A stretch of DNA of 64,000 nucleotides from Tritrichomonas musculus (Eukaryota; Parabasalia; Tritrichomonadida; Tritrichomonadidae). The stretch is from positions 1,116,001 to 1,180,000 of the forward strand of contig JAPFFF010000017.1 in NCBI GenBank assembly GCA_039105265.1, read 5' to 3'. Of this stretch, positions 27,633 through 39,800 are shown piece after piece. Under the pieces are notes generated by a model that saw only the letters and a program-made list of their open reading frames with translations, was not told the origin of the DNA and searched no databases. Every line of letters starts with the position of its first letter. The stretch's first letter is position 1. Both the position numbers and the translations under genes were made by a program.

Positions 27633-29197
27633 TCAAAAATGATTCAGATAGAATAAGACATTATATTTTTAAAGCTTTTTGTGAGAAAATATTATAAAGT
27701 TTACAAATTAAGGAGGTAGTTTCTCAATTCAATGCTATAATTCAATGAGTTCTCACAAAAATAAAAAATAAGGAAATTTCCTATTTTAATATTTTTTTCT
27801 GCCATCCACTGGGGATTTAAGGCAAAAAGATTCATAACAATATGTATATTTGGTTTTACCATCATTTCAAATGATTTTTTTTTGTAAATGTGTGGCAAAA
27901 TTTTTTTGTTGATAGAATTTGAATCATATCGATTCAAAAATTTAAAAAAATGTTTAAAATATTTTAAAAGCCTAGGGCATGAATCGAAAAAAATGATGAT
28001 AATTATATCATAATAATATTTTTTCAAAAAAGAATTTTATTGTTAAATTTGCTTTTAATTTAAAGCAAGGAAATTATTCTATTAATTATTTTTTGATAGA
28101 TCTTCAAATGCAGATTTTTTAGAAAAAACGTTAAGGTCAAATATTTTAATGTTATTTTTACGGTTGTGGCCACACTCATATTTGTTTTCTTTGGCGAATA
28201 TTAATCACTCTTCGGCTTACCAAGCAACTATAAAGACAAGCGTTTTTTCCCATAAGCCATAAGTAATGACGATCTTGGATTTTACGTTTTTTTTACAGAC
28301 TTAAGAATATTTCAACTTTTTATATAACATTTTACTTAATTATATTCCAAAAAATGTTTACGAGTATGATTTTAATGATGGCATTAATGCATTTGATCCA
28401 TGTATTCTTCTTATATTAAAGTTTTTCACTATGCATATTTCCTTTTTTGCCCTGAATATTGATGAAATCCTTTTTAGTTTTACTCTATTTTCATGGCGGA
28501 ATAATTTTATTAATACTAGCTCTATCATTTATTCGACAAAAATGAACAAATTTATACTATTCTGATAATTAAGGTTATCCTAATAGTGTTCCGTCACAAA
28601 AAAAGGTATTTTTAAAGTTTTAATAAAAATAATCAGGTTTTTAAGTAACTTTTTTATTTTTTTTATCCTCATGCCATTTTCTATTAAACCGTCGGGAAAA
28701 AAAAATTGAATGCGATTTTCCAAAATTTTGTACTTTTTTCAATTGAAAAAAAATTGAATGAAAATTTTCCGAAAAATCTGCATTTTGGAATCTATCTATT
28801 TTTTTTTATTATTCAATCGTTCCACTTTTTATTAAAAAAAGCCATAAAAGAAAAGGTATTTTAATTTAATTAATATTTCAATAAAATGGGTTAATTATGT
28901 AGATATTTTTTATAATCTTATTTTTAAAAAATTGCAATTTTTTACCATAGAAACAAAGAAAAGAAAAAACTAAGATGTGGGGGAGCCAAAAATAACGTAT
29001 TTTTTATTTAAAAAAATACCAATTTTAACAGTATAAAAAAAGATTTATTTCTTGTTATTGGAAGAATAAGTATGAAAACTTATTTTATTTTATTTAATCC
29101 GTATATCTTATGCCTAACTTGATTAAATATGAAGTTTTTATTTATCATTAAAATATATTTATCTCGATATAAAAAATAAGTTATAATAAAAATTATA

Positions 29198-29605
29198 GGA
29201 CAATCGCTTTTTTCTACGCCACTTTTTGAATGGTTTTTCTATCCATGAGTAGCTACTCATGGAAAGTAAAAAACCGCCATCTTAAGGTGAAATTTAACTT
29301 ACTCTGTTAAGAAAATTAACCAAAAAAATCGTAAATTTAAATTTTACCTTTAAATTTTAACTATTTGCTTTTTTTGATATAATTTTTTTTTATTTTTACA
29401 TAATTTTTCAGGAATATACGCACCAGTGATCACCACAGGGCTGCGCGAAGCCGAATCAGGCTCCTTGAATTGCTGGATGAATCGGGAAGCCATTTGAACT
29501 AAATATTTATGCATTTTTTAGCAAAAATTGAATAAAAAATGTATAAAAAAACATTCAAAAAGTTTAAAAGTTTTCAAAAAGTGGCGTAGAAAAATACGAT
29601 TCCCC
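29198..29605. mobile_element. MITE with 9-bp target duplication (MULE-like)
   Basis: The element is 408 bp. Inverted tips are GGACAATCGCTTTTTTCTAC at the left and, read inward from the right, GGGGAATCGTATTTTTCTAC, both followed by GCCACTTTTTGAA. The 9 bases AAAATTATA occur directly on both sides (29189..29197 and 29606..29614). A 9-bp duplication and GGG-type ends point to a Mutator-like family. Inside are a 20-base perfect palindrome at 29243..29262 and a GC-rich island near 29420..29500. It encodes no protein and belongs with the MITE at 58633..59362. Confidence 0.85.
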
Positions 29606-29978
29606 AAAATTATAATATATTTATTATATAAAAACAATTTTAAAAAATATTATTTCTTCAAATACTATTATTAATAATTTTTAAATGAAAAAAATTATAG
29701 ATAAATATTGCATGTGTAATGATTTACGAAATTTAAGGGTGTCCAAATTGGATATTTTAACCGTTTTTTGGATTTTTTTTTTTTTAAATTTTGGATAACG
29801 GTTTTATTTTGAATTACTATTTGTCTATATCGAATTATTAAAAAAGCCCAATAAATTCTTTATTTTTGCATATTTTTGTGCATTTGCTGTTAATTAAATT
29901 AGTTATGCATTGGGTTTTTTAATTTTCTTTGATGCAAAATAAAGGAAATGGTAGAAATTACAAAAAATCCAAAAATAT

Positions 29979-30100
29979 TAATGTAAACTATAGAATGGAT
30001 TTTTTATATATCCATTCAATGGTTTATTTTGGATTTTCTCAGAAAAAAATCCATTCAATGGTTTACAGTATTCAAAAAAATCCATTCTATAGTTTACATT
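29979..30100. repeat. Long hairpin with internal direct repeats
   Basis: A 26-base arm, AATGTAAACTATAGAATGGA plus TTTTTT, is repeated inverted at 30075..30100. Between the arms, ATCCATTCAATGGTTTA occurs twice. It sits within a larger imperfect inverted pair (TGTCCAAATTGGAT at about 29743 and ATCCAAAATGGACA near 30220) and may mark an old MITE about 500 bp long. Confidence 0.6.
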
Positions 30101-30334
30101 ATGAACTTTTTGAGAATAAAAATCGATTTATTAAAACTTTTGATTTATTATATGAAAAAATGAAAAATCCAAGCTGGATTTTTTTTCCATCCAGGATTAC
30201 GGTTATCCTACGATAAAATCCAAAATGGACAGGATTACGAAATTCTTCTCAAAGATAAAAGAAAATCTAGTTTTGACGAATCAAATAAAAATAGTAATAT
30301 TTAAATAAAATAATATTAAAATATAACAAATAAA

Positions 30335-30680
30335 ACGCTGGCCAATTCCAAACTGAGAACAAATTAACTATAATAATTGTTTTTCTGACCATATAGCACC
30401 AGAATTTTTTTTTATTTTTTGATTTTGGAATGCGCCAGTCCAATCTTCTTGAAACTTTGTGATTTAATTTACCATATATATATAAGAATTTATATTATAA
30501 TTTTGAACTGATTTAAAAAAAATTTTGCTCCCCCACCTCTCAAAACTATTTTTTTTATTTTGATCGTTAAGGACAAATATCAAGGTCATTTAACTTTTTC
30601 ATAGTATATCACCATTGAAACCTCAATTCTATGAGTTTTATCAATATTGAATGGTTTACAAAAAATAGGAGACTACAGCC
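30335..30680 (-). mobile_element. Diverged copy of the TTAA-type MITE family
   Basis: On the minus strand this aligns with 44148..44502. The starts compare as AAGGCTGTAGTCTCC versus AAGGGCGTACGTCCC, followed by shared blocks CAATATTGA, AACTCATAGAAT, TATGAAAAAGTT and GATATTTGTCCT-AACGATCAAA. A TTAA follows the tip at 30681..30684; the other end is too diverged to define. It lies about 190 bases upstream of the RNF213-like gene, so it may contribute to that promoter. Confidence 0.65.
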
Positions 30681-30868
30681 TTAAATTTTTTAGGTTTATA
30701 TATCAGAAAAGTATATATAGTATTAACATATTAAATTTAGGCAAAAATTATTGCTTAATAAATGGAAATTGAAAATTGGCATGTTTCTTTGATCAATAAA
30801 ATAGAATTTTGCATTCTACTTTTTGAGATATCAAGCAAACTTTTTGATTTCAATAAACATTCATCAAG

Positions 30869-33800
30869 ATGACTTCAAGCCAAGACATTTTTGGAGATAA
30901 AAAAATTGAAATTGATCAATTTATCAATTATATTTGCAAAATAGCTACTGAATTTGATTCAAAATGGACAGTTACACCTGAAACTTATTCAGTTACAATT
31001 AAAGATGCAATTGAACGCACTTTTTCGAAATCAGAACTCGAGTCTTTTGAGCAACAAATTATGTATTTAACTAGCCTATCACATAATGAAGAAGTTAAAA
31101 AAAATAAAAATGTTTTTGAAGGATTTCTAAAAATTATTCAAAATATTCGAAAAAAGCATCGAATATGTAACATTCCGCTTTGTTTTGTTCATAATCCGTT
31201 CTTTTACGGTGAACAAAATAAATTATCTGAACCCGAAATAAAAACAGACGATAATGATTTTTTATTTAAAGATGCTGAAGACGATATAGAAATCAATCCA
31301 GCTATAAATGTCTTTAATTTTGGAATCAAAGACTACTATTTATTCGGGAAAAGCATTTTAGAAGGTAGTGGCAAAGATCAGCAGTCAGAAGCTCTTTCAG
31401 TTCTATTTAATATCGTTACAGGAGGGCTTTTGGATGAAATTTTTCTTAAACAGTTCCGAGAAAATGAATTAATGGAAATGAAAAGCTTCGATCCAATTAA
31501 AATCGGACGTTGTTTAGTTAACAAGATGTATGAAAGATCAATTAATAAACAGTTTGAGTTTCGAGATTTTGAAGATTATTCTAAAATGTCAACAGGCTCA
31601 ATGAATAAGCTTTCAGAATTTTTGCAACATTTTTCAAAAGAATGTAGTTTACTAATTGCTAATGTCCCAAAGCCATCTCATATATATCACGTGATTCAGC
31701 CAGCATATATTATTCTAGAATCTAATAAAGCTAAAGGCAAAAAACCAGTAGTGCCAAAATTAAAGTGCCCACGGGAATATATAATATTTTGTACAGAAAA
31801 TAAAAATTTTCAACAGTCGTTAAATAAATTAATGAATTGTAATGAAAATGCTACTTACTTTATTATTCATCCAGAAAACTTAAAATTAGATGAAATGCAA
31901 TCACTTAAATCATTTATACTGGCGAGAAAAACGCAAGATATAAAAACTCAAAATAGTGATGACGTAAAAGACAAGACAAGGAAAAATAATTTCATTCAAA
32001 AAATTCCTAATGTTATAATTATTACAGCACTTCCTACATCTTTCTTTGCAATAGATGAAGATAGCAAGAAAAACATGCCGCCTAGTCTTGAATTTGAGGA
32101 AGAAGATATTAAAGAATTTGCAACATTTAATGCGAAATGGCGAACTTTTTCTAAAGTTAATAATGATGTATTTTTGATTTCAAGCAAATTAGCAGGAATT
32201 GGTAAAACGTACCATATTAACGAAATTATAAATAAAGCGAAAAAAATTAAGATCAAAAATGATAGTGGTGATATTATTAAAAAAGAAATCACAAAAGAAC
32301 AAATATACTTTGATATTACGACAGAAGAACTTCCAGATAAAATTAAAAATATTGATTTAATTCATGTTTCAATATCACCAGAACTTTTCCGAAATAATTT
32401 CCAATTGATGGACCAATTTTATCTTCTGATTCAATATGGTTATTTCATTTTCCAAAATGGCTCACATATCTCTTATTCGTTGAACTTTGATATAAAACCA
32501 ACTTTTTTGATTGAAATTCCAAAACTTGAAGACGGAAATTCACTTACACATTTCTATGATTTCCCAATTGCTCCTACAAATAATGATAAACCAGAAGGTA
32601 GTACATTTTTGGAATCTTCAAATTCAAGTATTTATTCTATCATTACTGAAGAGTTCAAAGATGTTACAAATAAAGAAAATTTCAAAGATGGATTATTTGA
32701 TTTGAGCACATCAGATAATGAAATACAAATTGGAAAAAATGTTCGAAGTTTAATGGAACTAATATTCAATAATTGCAATGAAATTAATAATTGTAAAGAA
32801 TTAATTAAAAAATCACAAAATCTTTTCTTCTCAGGAGGGAAATATAAAGATGGTGAGTATATAGATGACAATCGTATCATTTCAAAAGTTGGAAAAATGA
32901 TTGAAGATTATTCAAAACTAATAATAGAACAAGGTAACGATGATTATACTAAGCGAATACTGTTTTTATTAACAATTCGTACGATTTTGTATGTTTGGCA
33001 CTTTACCCCAAAAAACTCAAAAAATCTTATGCTTCTAGTTCCTCAGCGAATAATAACAAATAGTGCTTTTAAACAAGAAAATGGCTGGATAATTGTTAGT
33101 TTCTTATCAAAACATGACCAAATCGAGGGATGGTCTACAGAAAATACTCAAACCAATGAATTTAAATCAGATATAGCATTTGACCAAATTATTAAGAATA
33201 AATTTAAAGATAATGCTGCAATCCATATTTTAACCGATGAGAGTGAAAATGCTGATAATGATCTTACGTTACAAACGCGATTTTTCAAAACGATTTTACT
33301 GTTTTTACCAGAAATTGAATTTGAAAATGATTCAGCAAACCCGCTTCAAGTTGCATTAATTCTCTTATTACTATTTTCAGATATGAACCACTATCCAGAT
33401 AAATATTTTTCCGATATTATCACTTTTTTCATGAATCAAAATTATACCGATGAAGATCTTCAAAAGAAACTACATAATTTGGATGAATGTTTTAAATGGT
33501 CAGAGATAGATAAGTTACTACATGAATATTTTAAAACGCATTCGAATGTCCAAATTGAGAAAGTTAATAATATAAATAAATTGATTATTCAAATGAAATC
33601 AGAACTTTCTAAACATGAAAACATTTGGAATATTATTAAGATATCATTTTCAAAAACTTACTTTTGCAGGTTTATTGAAATCATTCTTAAGATTTACTAT
33701 CAACACTTTAGTATACTGCAAGGTGATACAGGCTGTGGTAAAACATCAGTTGTTAATTTACTGAATGATGTACTAACATTAGCAAAAAGTGATTTGAAAA

Positions 33801-36800
33801 CGAGTAAACAAGTTGTGAATTGGAGCTTTTTCATGATTGATTTTCACGGAAACTTCACTCAAAAAGACTTTATGGCAAGAATCAATAAAATTGAATATGA
33901 GAAAAGCACACTAAACAGAGATAATTACGGTAATGAAAAAATAATTATATTTCTTGATGAACTTAATACAAGTCCAGCATACTATTATGTTATTGATCAG
34001 ATACTTAATAAAACAAGTAAATTTTTCTCATACATTGCAGCTATTAATGCCAAAGATACAATTGACAAAATAAAACAAGAGTTATCACGTGTTGGTATTC
34101 GCCAAAAAATAAATCTACAATTATCAGATGTTAAACTTTTCTCGTCATTAGGCAATGTTACTGGATCACTAACATATGATGATACAAATTTTTATACATA
34201 CAACGTTAAAGAAGATCAAGAATCAGTTAAATCGTCAATCATTAAAGCAGATCCACAAGAATTTGATGAATTTGGAGAACAAGCAAATTCATCTAAATAT
34301 CTTCCAGATGAAGAAAAAATTGCTATTCGTTCGATTATTACGAAAATCCTTCTTCAATGGGAGAATATCAAATATACAGATTATAGGAATGTTGTTGAAA
34401 TAATGTCTAGTTTGATCTATAAGATCTTTGTATCAGTTCGCACATTCATGGGACTTCGAGCTGTTTTCTCATATCGAGATGTTCATCGATGCATCACAAT
34501 TTTCACCTATGTTTTTGACTTTATATGCAAACTTATTCAAAAGGAATCAAGTGACAACATATTCAAAGAAGAATATCGAAAAAAGATAACGTCCATTTCA
34601 ATTGTTGTATCAATTTATATTTCTTTGATTAGTCGATTCTCACGTGAGAAGATTACTCTAAATAAAGAAATCGAAAAACAATTCGATGTTGTAAAAGAAT
34701 TTCAGAAATCAGATACATTTTCAATGTATGAATTAATTCTGAAACATATTCAAAATTCAAAAGATTTGTTCGAGAATTGCAAATTGATTTACTTTAACAA
34801 TTGGGAACAAGTTACCATATTATTTGCATATGCAAAATGCATGAAATATATCAACTTTGTCAAAGAAAATGATATTTATCCACTACCATCATTAATGCTC
34901 CACTTACTTATCTTGTCACTCACCATATCAGCTTCTTTTCATGATATAAAAGAAAATGAAAACGGCGCGGAATCAACAGGCAGTTCGAGCTTTTTCACAT
35001 GCTTGATCATCGGGATGCCTGGCACATCCAAGTCAAAAGCAGTTGAAATATACAAGAGTTATCACATGAACAAGAAAAACAAAAAACATGATTATTTTAT
35101 AACTACTTATTTATGTTCAAGGACGTCAGATTCAAATAGTCTTCTTTCACAATTTTTGAATGGTGCAAGATTCTTAAATGATAACAATGTTGTAATTGGT
35201 CAAACACAAGTTGCAAGCAAAAAGGCTATCGTTATTTTAGAAGAAGTTGGTCTTGCTAACTACAACCCATCGCGACCACTGAAGATTCTTCATCCTTTAT
35301 GTGACAAAGGTGTTGAAATCACGAAAGATGGCTCAACTAAATATTGCAAAATTATTCCAGTTCAACTTTCAAACTACGCAATTGACTTTGCTAACATGAA
35401 CAGAGGCTTCCTTGTTTGTGCAGGTCTTCCAACTGACGACGAACTTTCAACTTCAATTTCATTTGGAAAAATATTAGATCAATTAGAAACAAAAGAAGCC
35501 TTTTCCCAAATTTTAATTAATTTAATGTGTGATGATAAGATAAAATTAGAGGATGAAAAATTAGACAGCTATAATGATTCCATCAATTTCTTGCTAAACC
35601 ATATAGATTTATTTGATGACGATGAAGAACAATTAAATAAACAAAAAGAAGAATTTGGTAATCTTAAAACATATTATGGAGAAGTACTTAAAACACTTTG
35701 GGAAGTTACAAAGAATGGTAAAAGACCCAGCTTTTTCCCAATGCGACCACTATTTAAATTGATATCATTATTTGATAATTTCAAAAAATATAAACCAGTC
35801 AATTCAGATGAAAGATTTACATCATTATCTTTCTTATTAAATTCATTTTCACTTGAAGAAGACATTATTCAGAAAAGTGTTTATTCAAATGATGAAATGA
35901 TCAATAATATGTTGAAGCCACTTGGATTGGAAAAGAAATTTAAGTGTCAAATCAATCCATTACAACTATATCATTCATTCGGCCAATCAAACAGTAATAG
36001 AAAGGCGCTTTTAATTCGAACGAAAGATTATGAAGCATTTCGATATTTAACAATATTGAGCACACAAGAAATGTTTGATAATGTAATAACTATAGATAAT
36101 TTTGTTCCTTTTGAATTTCAAGATGTTGGCAAAGATTGCCAAACAAAATTTGATGAATTATTCAAATATTTATGCCCTGAAAATGATGATGATAAAATAT
36201 ATACTTTTGTATCAATTGGAAATGATCCATTTTCAGATTACATTATCGACATATTAAATGTTATCAATCAAGAGAATCAATGTCCAACAGCTATTCTTCA
36301 AGGATTTCCTGTTTATCTTCCCAGCTTCCCTTCAAATATAAAATTTGTCTTTATCATTAACAATTCAGATGTTTATAATGACGATCTAAAAAATCCTGTA
36401 CCTTATCCATTAATTGATCGACTTGATCATGTTTTTTTGGATAAAGATATTTTAGTAAAAAACTCAGATTACTTGCTTGAAACAACAACATCTAATCCAG
36501 ATAAAGTTAAAATTTTATTAGGATTAGATAAGCCTAAGAAAGGAAAAAAGGAAATTTCATTTTCATTAAAACAAGATTATCTTCTTGCTTATAGGAAAAG
36601 TGATTTTGAATACTTAAAAGACGCACTTATGGTCAAAAAAGAAACTGAAGCCCAATCTATTCTTAACGATCATTTCAAAGATACATCAATAAAGAGCCTA
36701 AATGATCTTCTGGTAAAAATGGAAAAAGTCCCAGAAGACAGTCAATTTGCTGCAGTTGTATTCACAAGAACTCCTTTTTACGAAGATTTCGATTTTAAGA

Positions 36801-39800
36801 ATAAGTCAAAATTTGCAATTATATATGATGATCATAATACTCTAAGAGAAAAACTTATTGATACACATCATAGAAAGAGCATTCTTATCAGGAGTGATAT
36901 ATTTAACCTTCCTGATGAAAATACTCTAAATAACGCTCTCTCGGTAGTCGATTCTTTGAATTACAAAATATTTTTGAATTATAATTATGAATCGAATGAA
37001 GAAGAAGAAGAAGAAGCTGAAGATAAAGAAAATGAATTCGAAGAAGCGGGCGACCAAAAGTATATTGTTGTATTTCATATCAATGAGAATCAAATTCCAA
37101 AATCATTTGATTCGTCAATTACGTTTCCAGTTGTTTGGATAGCTTCACTTCCTCAAAATTCAGATGAAAATCAACCGCTTATTCAAGAAATATGCTCAGC
37201 AACTTTACTCGGACAAGTTCCTCCTGAGTCACCAATTATGAAAAGAGCCTACGAACGGATAGGCAATGATATCAAAGAAAAGTTTAGTGATAAACAGAAG
37301 AAAAATATTAATCCAATTTTTACAAGTGGCGTCAAATTATCAAAAGGCACATATAAAATGAATGACATAATCATTGAGCTTGAAAAATGGAAAAAAACTC
37401 AAGAAACAGGAAAAGGACAAGTTAAAGTTACTTTTAGCGAACTTAAAGAAATCATTGTTGGAAAATTGAAACAGATTGATGATTCTAAAAAGAAAAATGA
37501 TCTTAAAAAAATTGAAGAAAAAGAAAATGAATTAAATAAATTGAATCTTGAAATTGAATTCTTTAATAACGTTTCTGGTCTCGTTGATGATTCTATTTCG
37601 TCTTCATTTTACGTTATCTTGAAATATCTTTCATCAATTACGTTAAACAAAGCCAAGAAAGAAAAAATCAACGTGTTTGTTCATCAAGCCTTTGAATATG
37701 TTCCTAAACTTGGCAAAATTTTGCCAATTACTTATGATACATTTGGTAGCAAAAACACCAGCAAAGAAGTTAATGCATCTAGTCCAAGTCTTGTTTTTTA
37801 TAACATTCTCAAGCAATTCTTTATAGTTGATATATATTACAACTCTCTCAATTTAATGAAAAAATTGCTAGATAATCTTTGTGAAGAAAATATTTCAGAT
37901 GTTTTCAAATATATTAATGATAATTACTACAATTATGATCAAAATCTTCCATACAATAATGATGATGATAATGATGATAAAAGTAAAAAATTATCAGTTG
38001 AAGATTTCGATGAATTTTTCAATACCCGTGGTCTAATTAATGACAAAAAAGATGCCAAAGCTGCTTTTGAATTCATACAATCCAAGAAAAATGGAAAAAG
38101 ACCAAATTTAATTGATACAGAAATTAAAGTGAATAATATCAGAAACAATATGAATAACGGCAAATGGTCTGATCTTCAGTACAAACAAATTCTGCTTTCT
38201 GATTGCTATTATAATTTCATGGATTCACAAAAAGAAATTAATTTAAAGCCACACCCATGCCTAATTTATCACCACTTTGTTAAAGTTCCTGAATTTTCTT
38301 TTATTAATTACGAGAAAGAAAGAGCAATAACAAAAGAAGAATCTGATAATAAAATATTTGAAAATGTTTTAATTCCATGGATTCTCAATTTCTTCCTATA
38401 TGGAACATTTAATGACTGTGATGAATCTGGCAAAATCAATAACTATAAGAATCTTACTAAATTCATAGATTGCGGAATCGATTTTGATAATATTTTTGAA
38501 TCAAGAATTAACAATTCGGAAGAAATTTGCCACTTTGCATATGATTGCCTGTTTTCTGAATTTTGTAAGAAAAATAAGCCAATTGAAAAAATTACTGAAT
38601 TTGAATATTCAAATTACATCAACGATTTCCCTACTCTCTTTAACATAAAAGAAGATCATTCTGACAAATTCAATGCGATGATAAAACATAGTCAACCTGA
38701 GAAAGCAGTATTCTCAAAAGAAATTAATAATACAGATTACGATTACATGTCAGAAGAGTCAAAGAATATTATCAAGGATAAATTCAAGGAAATTAAAGAA
38801 ATAGAAGATGTTATTGTTATATATAAAGACTGGAAGAGTACTTCGTATGATATGCTAGGAAATTCAAGCCTCTTTGAAAATATTCGTTCAAAATTGTTCA
38901 AACAATCCGATAATATTGACGATCAATTCGGAAACTGGTTTTTGAATACAAAAGTTACACTGATCACCAGACAAGTATATGAAGTCTGCAAAGCAATTAA
39001 GAATGGAGATGAAAATCAGATTAAAGGTGAGTTTAATATTCTTAAGAGTATCCTCAATCCTTGGAATGACGATGACTGCTACCTGAGATCATTTTGGAAA
39101 TCATATGTTGAATCAGATCCTCCATTTACCGATCATTACAAATTTGACAAGTATATCAATGAAAAACTAGTAATCAAAGATATAATCAATAACTGCCAGC
39201 CGTACTACATCTGCAAGTTTGAAGAAGGAGATAACAGTGACCCGCCTGTTATGACTGAAAAAACGTGTATCATTGCAAGAAATGTTGGAGTGAAAACATA
39301 CTTTATTGAACGATATCTTTATTCTATGACGATGTTTAAGAACAGCAGTGATGATAAAATTAAGATCATCAACCAAATTTTTGATTTCATGACAAATCTT
39401 CCATTTGTGCATTGCACAAAGCACATCTATGTTCTTGCTGGCTTCATCAATGAAATATTAAGAGACTTCAGAGATCAAATGAATCTCCTATTCCTGATTC
39501 TCGAGACGAGTGAAAACTGCGTTGATCTGTTGAATTATGATAAATTCAAGCCAATAATCAATGACAACAACAGAACAGAAAGTCCTGAAATCCTTGAAGA
39601 AGCTCTTAAAGCTGCCGATTCCTTCAACAAAGGAACGAATGCTCCTTCCAAACTGAAATCATACATAAACAGACTTATTGAAATCAATAACAAGACCATT
39701 CTTATTCCAGAAAAGAGTAAGCCTAATATACAAAAATTCCGAATAATCACAAAAGGTGAACTTCACACAAACGTCTCACTGATGAACACCATCCTTCCTG

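Larger units (their letters stand above)
26962..30868. other. Gene-poor AT-rich region with transposon relics
   Basis: No convincing coding region is seen. Frames at 27701..28027 and 29929..30216 are low-complexity Lys/Asn/Phe-rich reads of AT-rich DNA without homology to anything recognised. The region holds one clear MITE with target duplication, one MITE end, a diverged copy of a TTAA-type element, and several foldbacks listed separately. The last 190 bases should contain the promoter of the RNF213-like gene. Confidence 0.7.

Noticed and set aside
27701-28027. A minus-strand 108-residue frame
   Set aside because: Asn/Lys/Phe/Ile low-complexity read of AT-rich spacer with no homologue or domain.
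29929-30216. A 95-residue frame with repeated IHSMVY segments
   Set aside because: It is a translation of the hairpin and its direct repeats in AT-rich DNA; composition is not protein-like.
26962-30868. Possible tRNA, rRNA or CRISPR content in the gene-poor region
   Set aside because: No tRNA-like A and B boxes with cloverleaf, no rRNA-like sequence and no regularly spaced repeats were found; the repeats fit MITEs and foldbacks.
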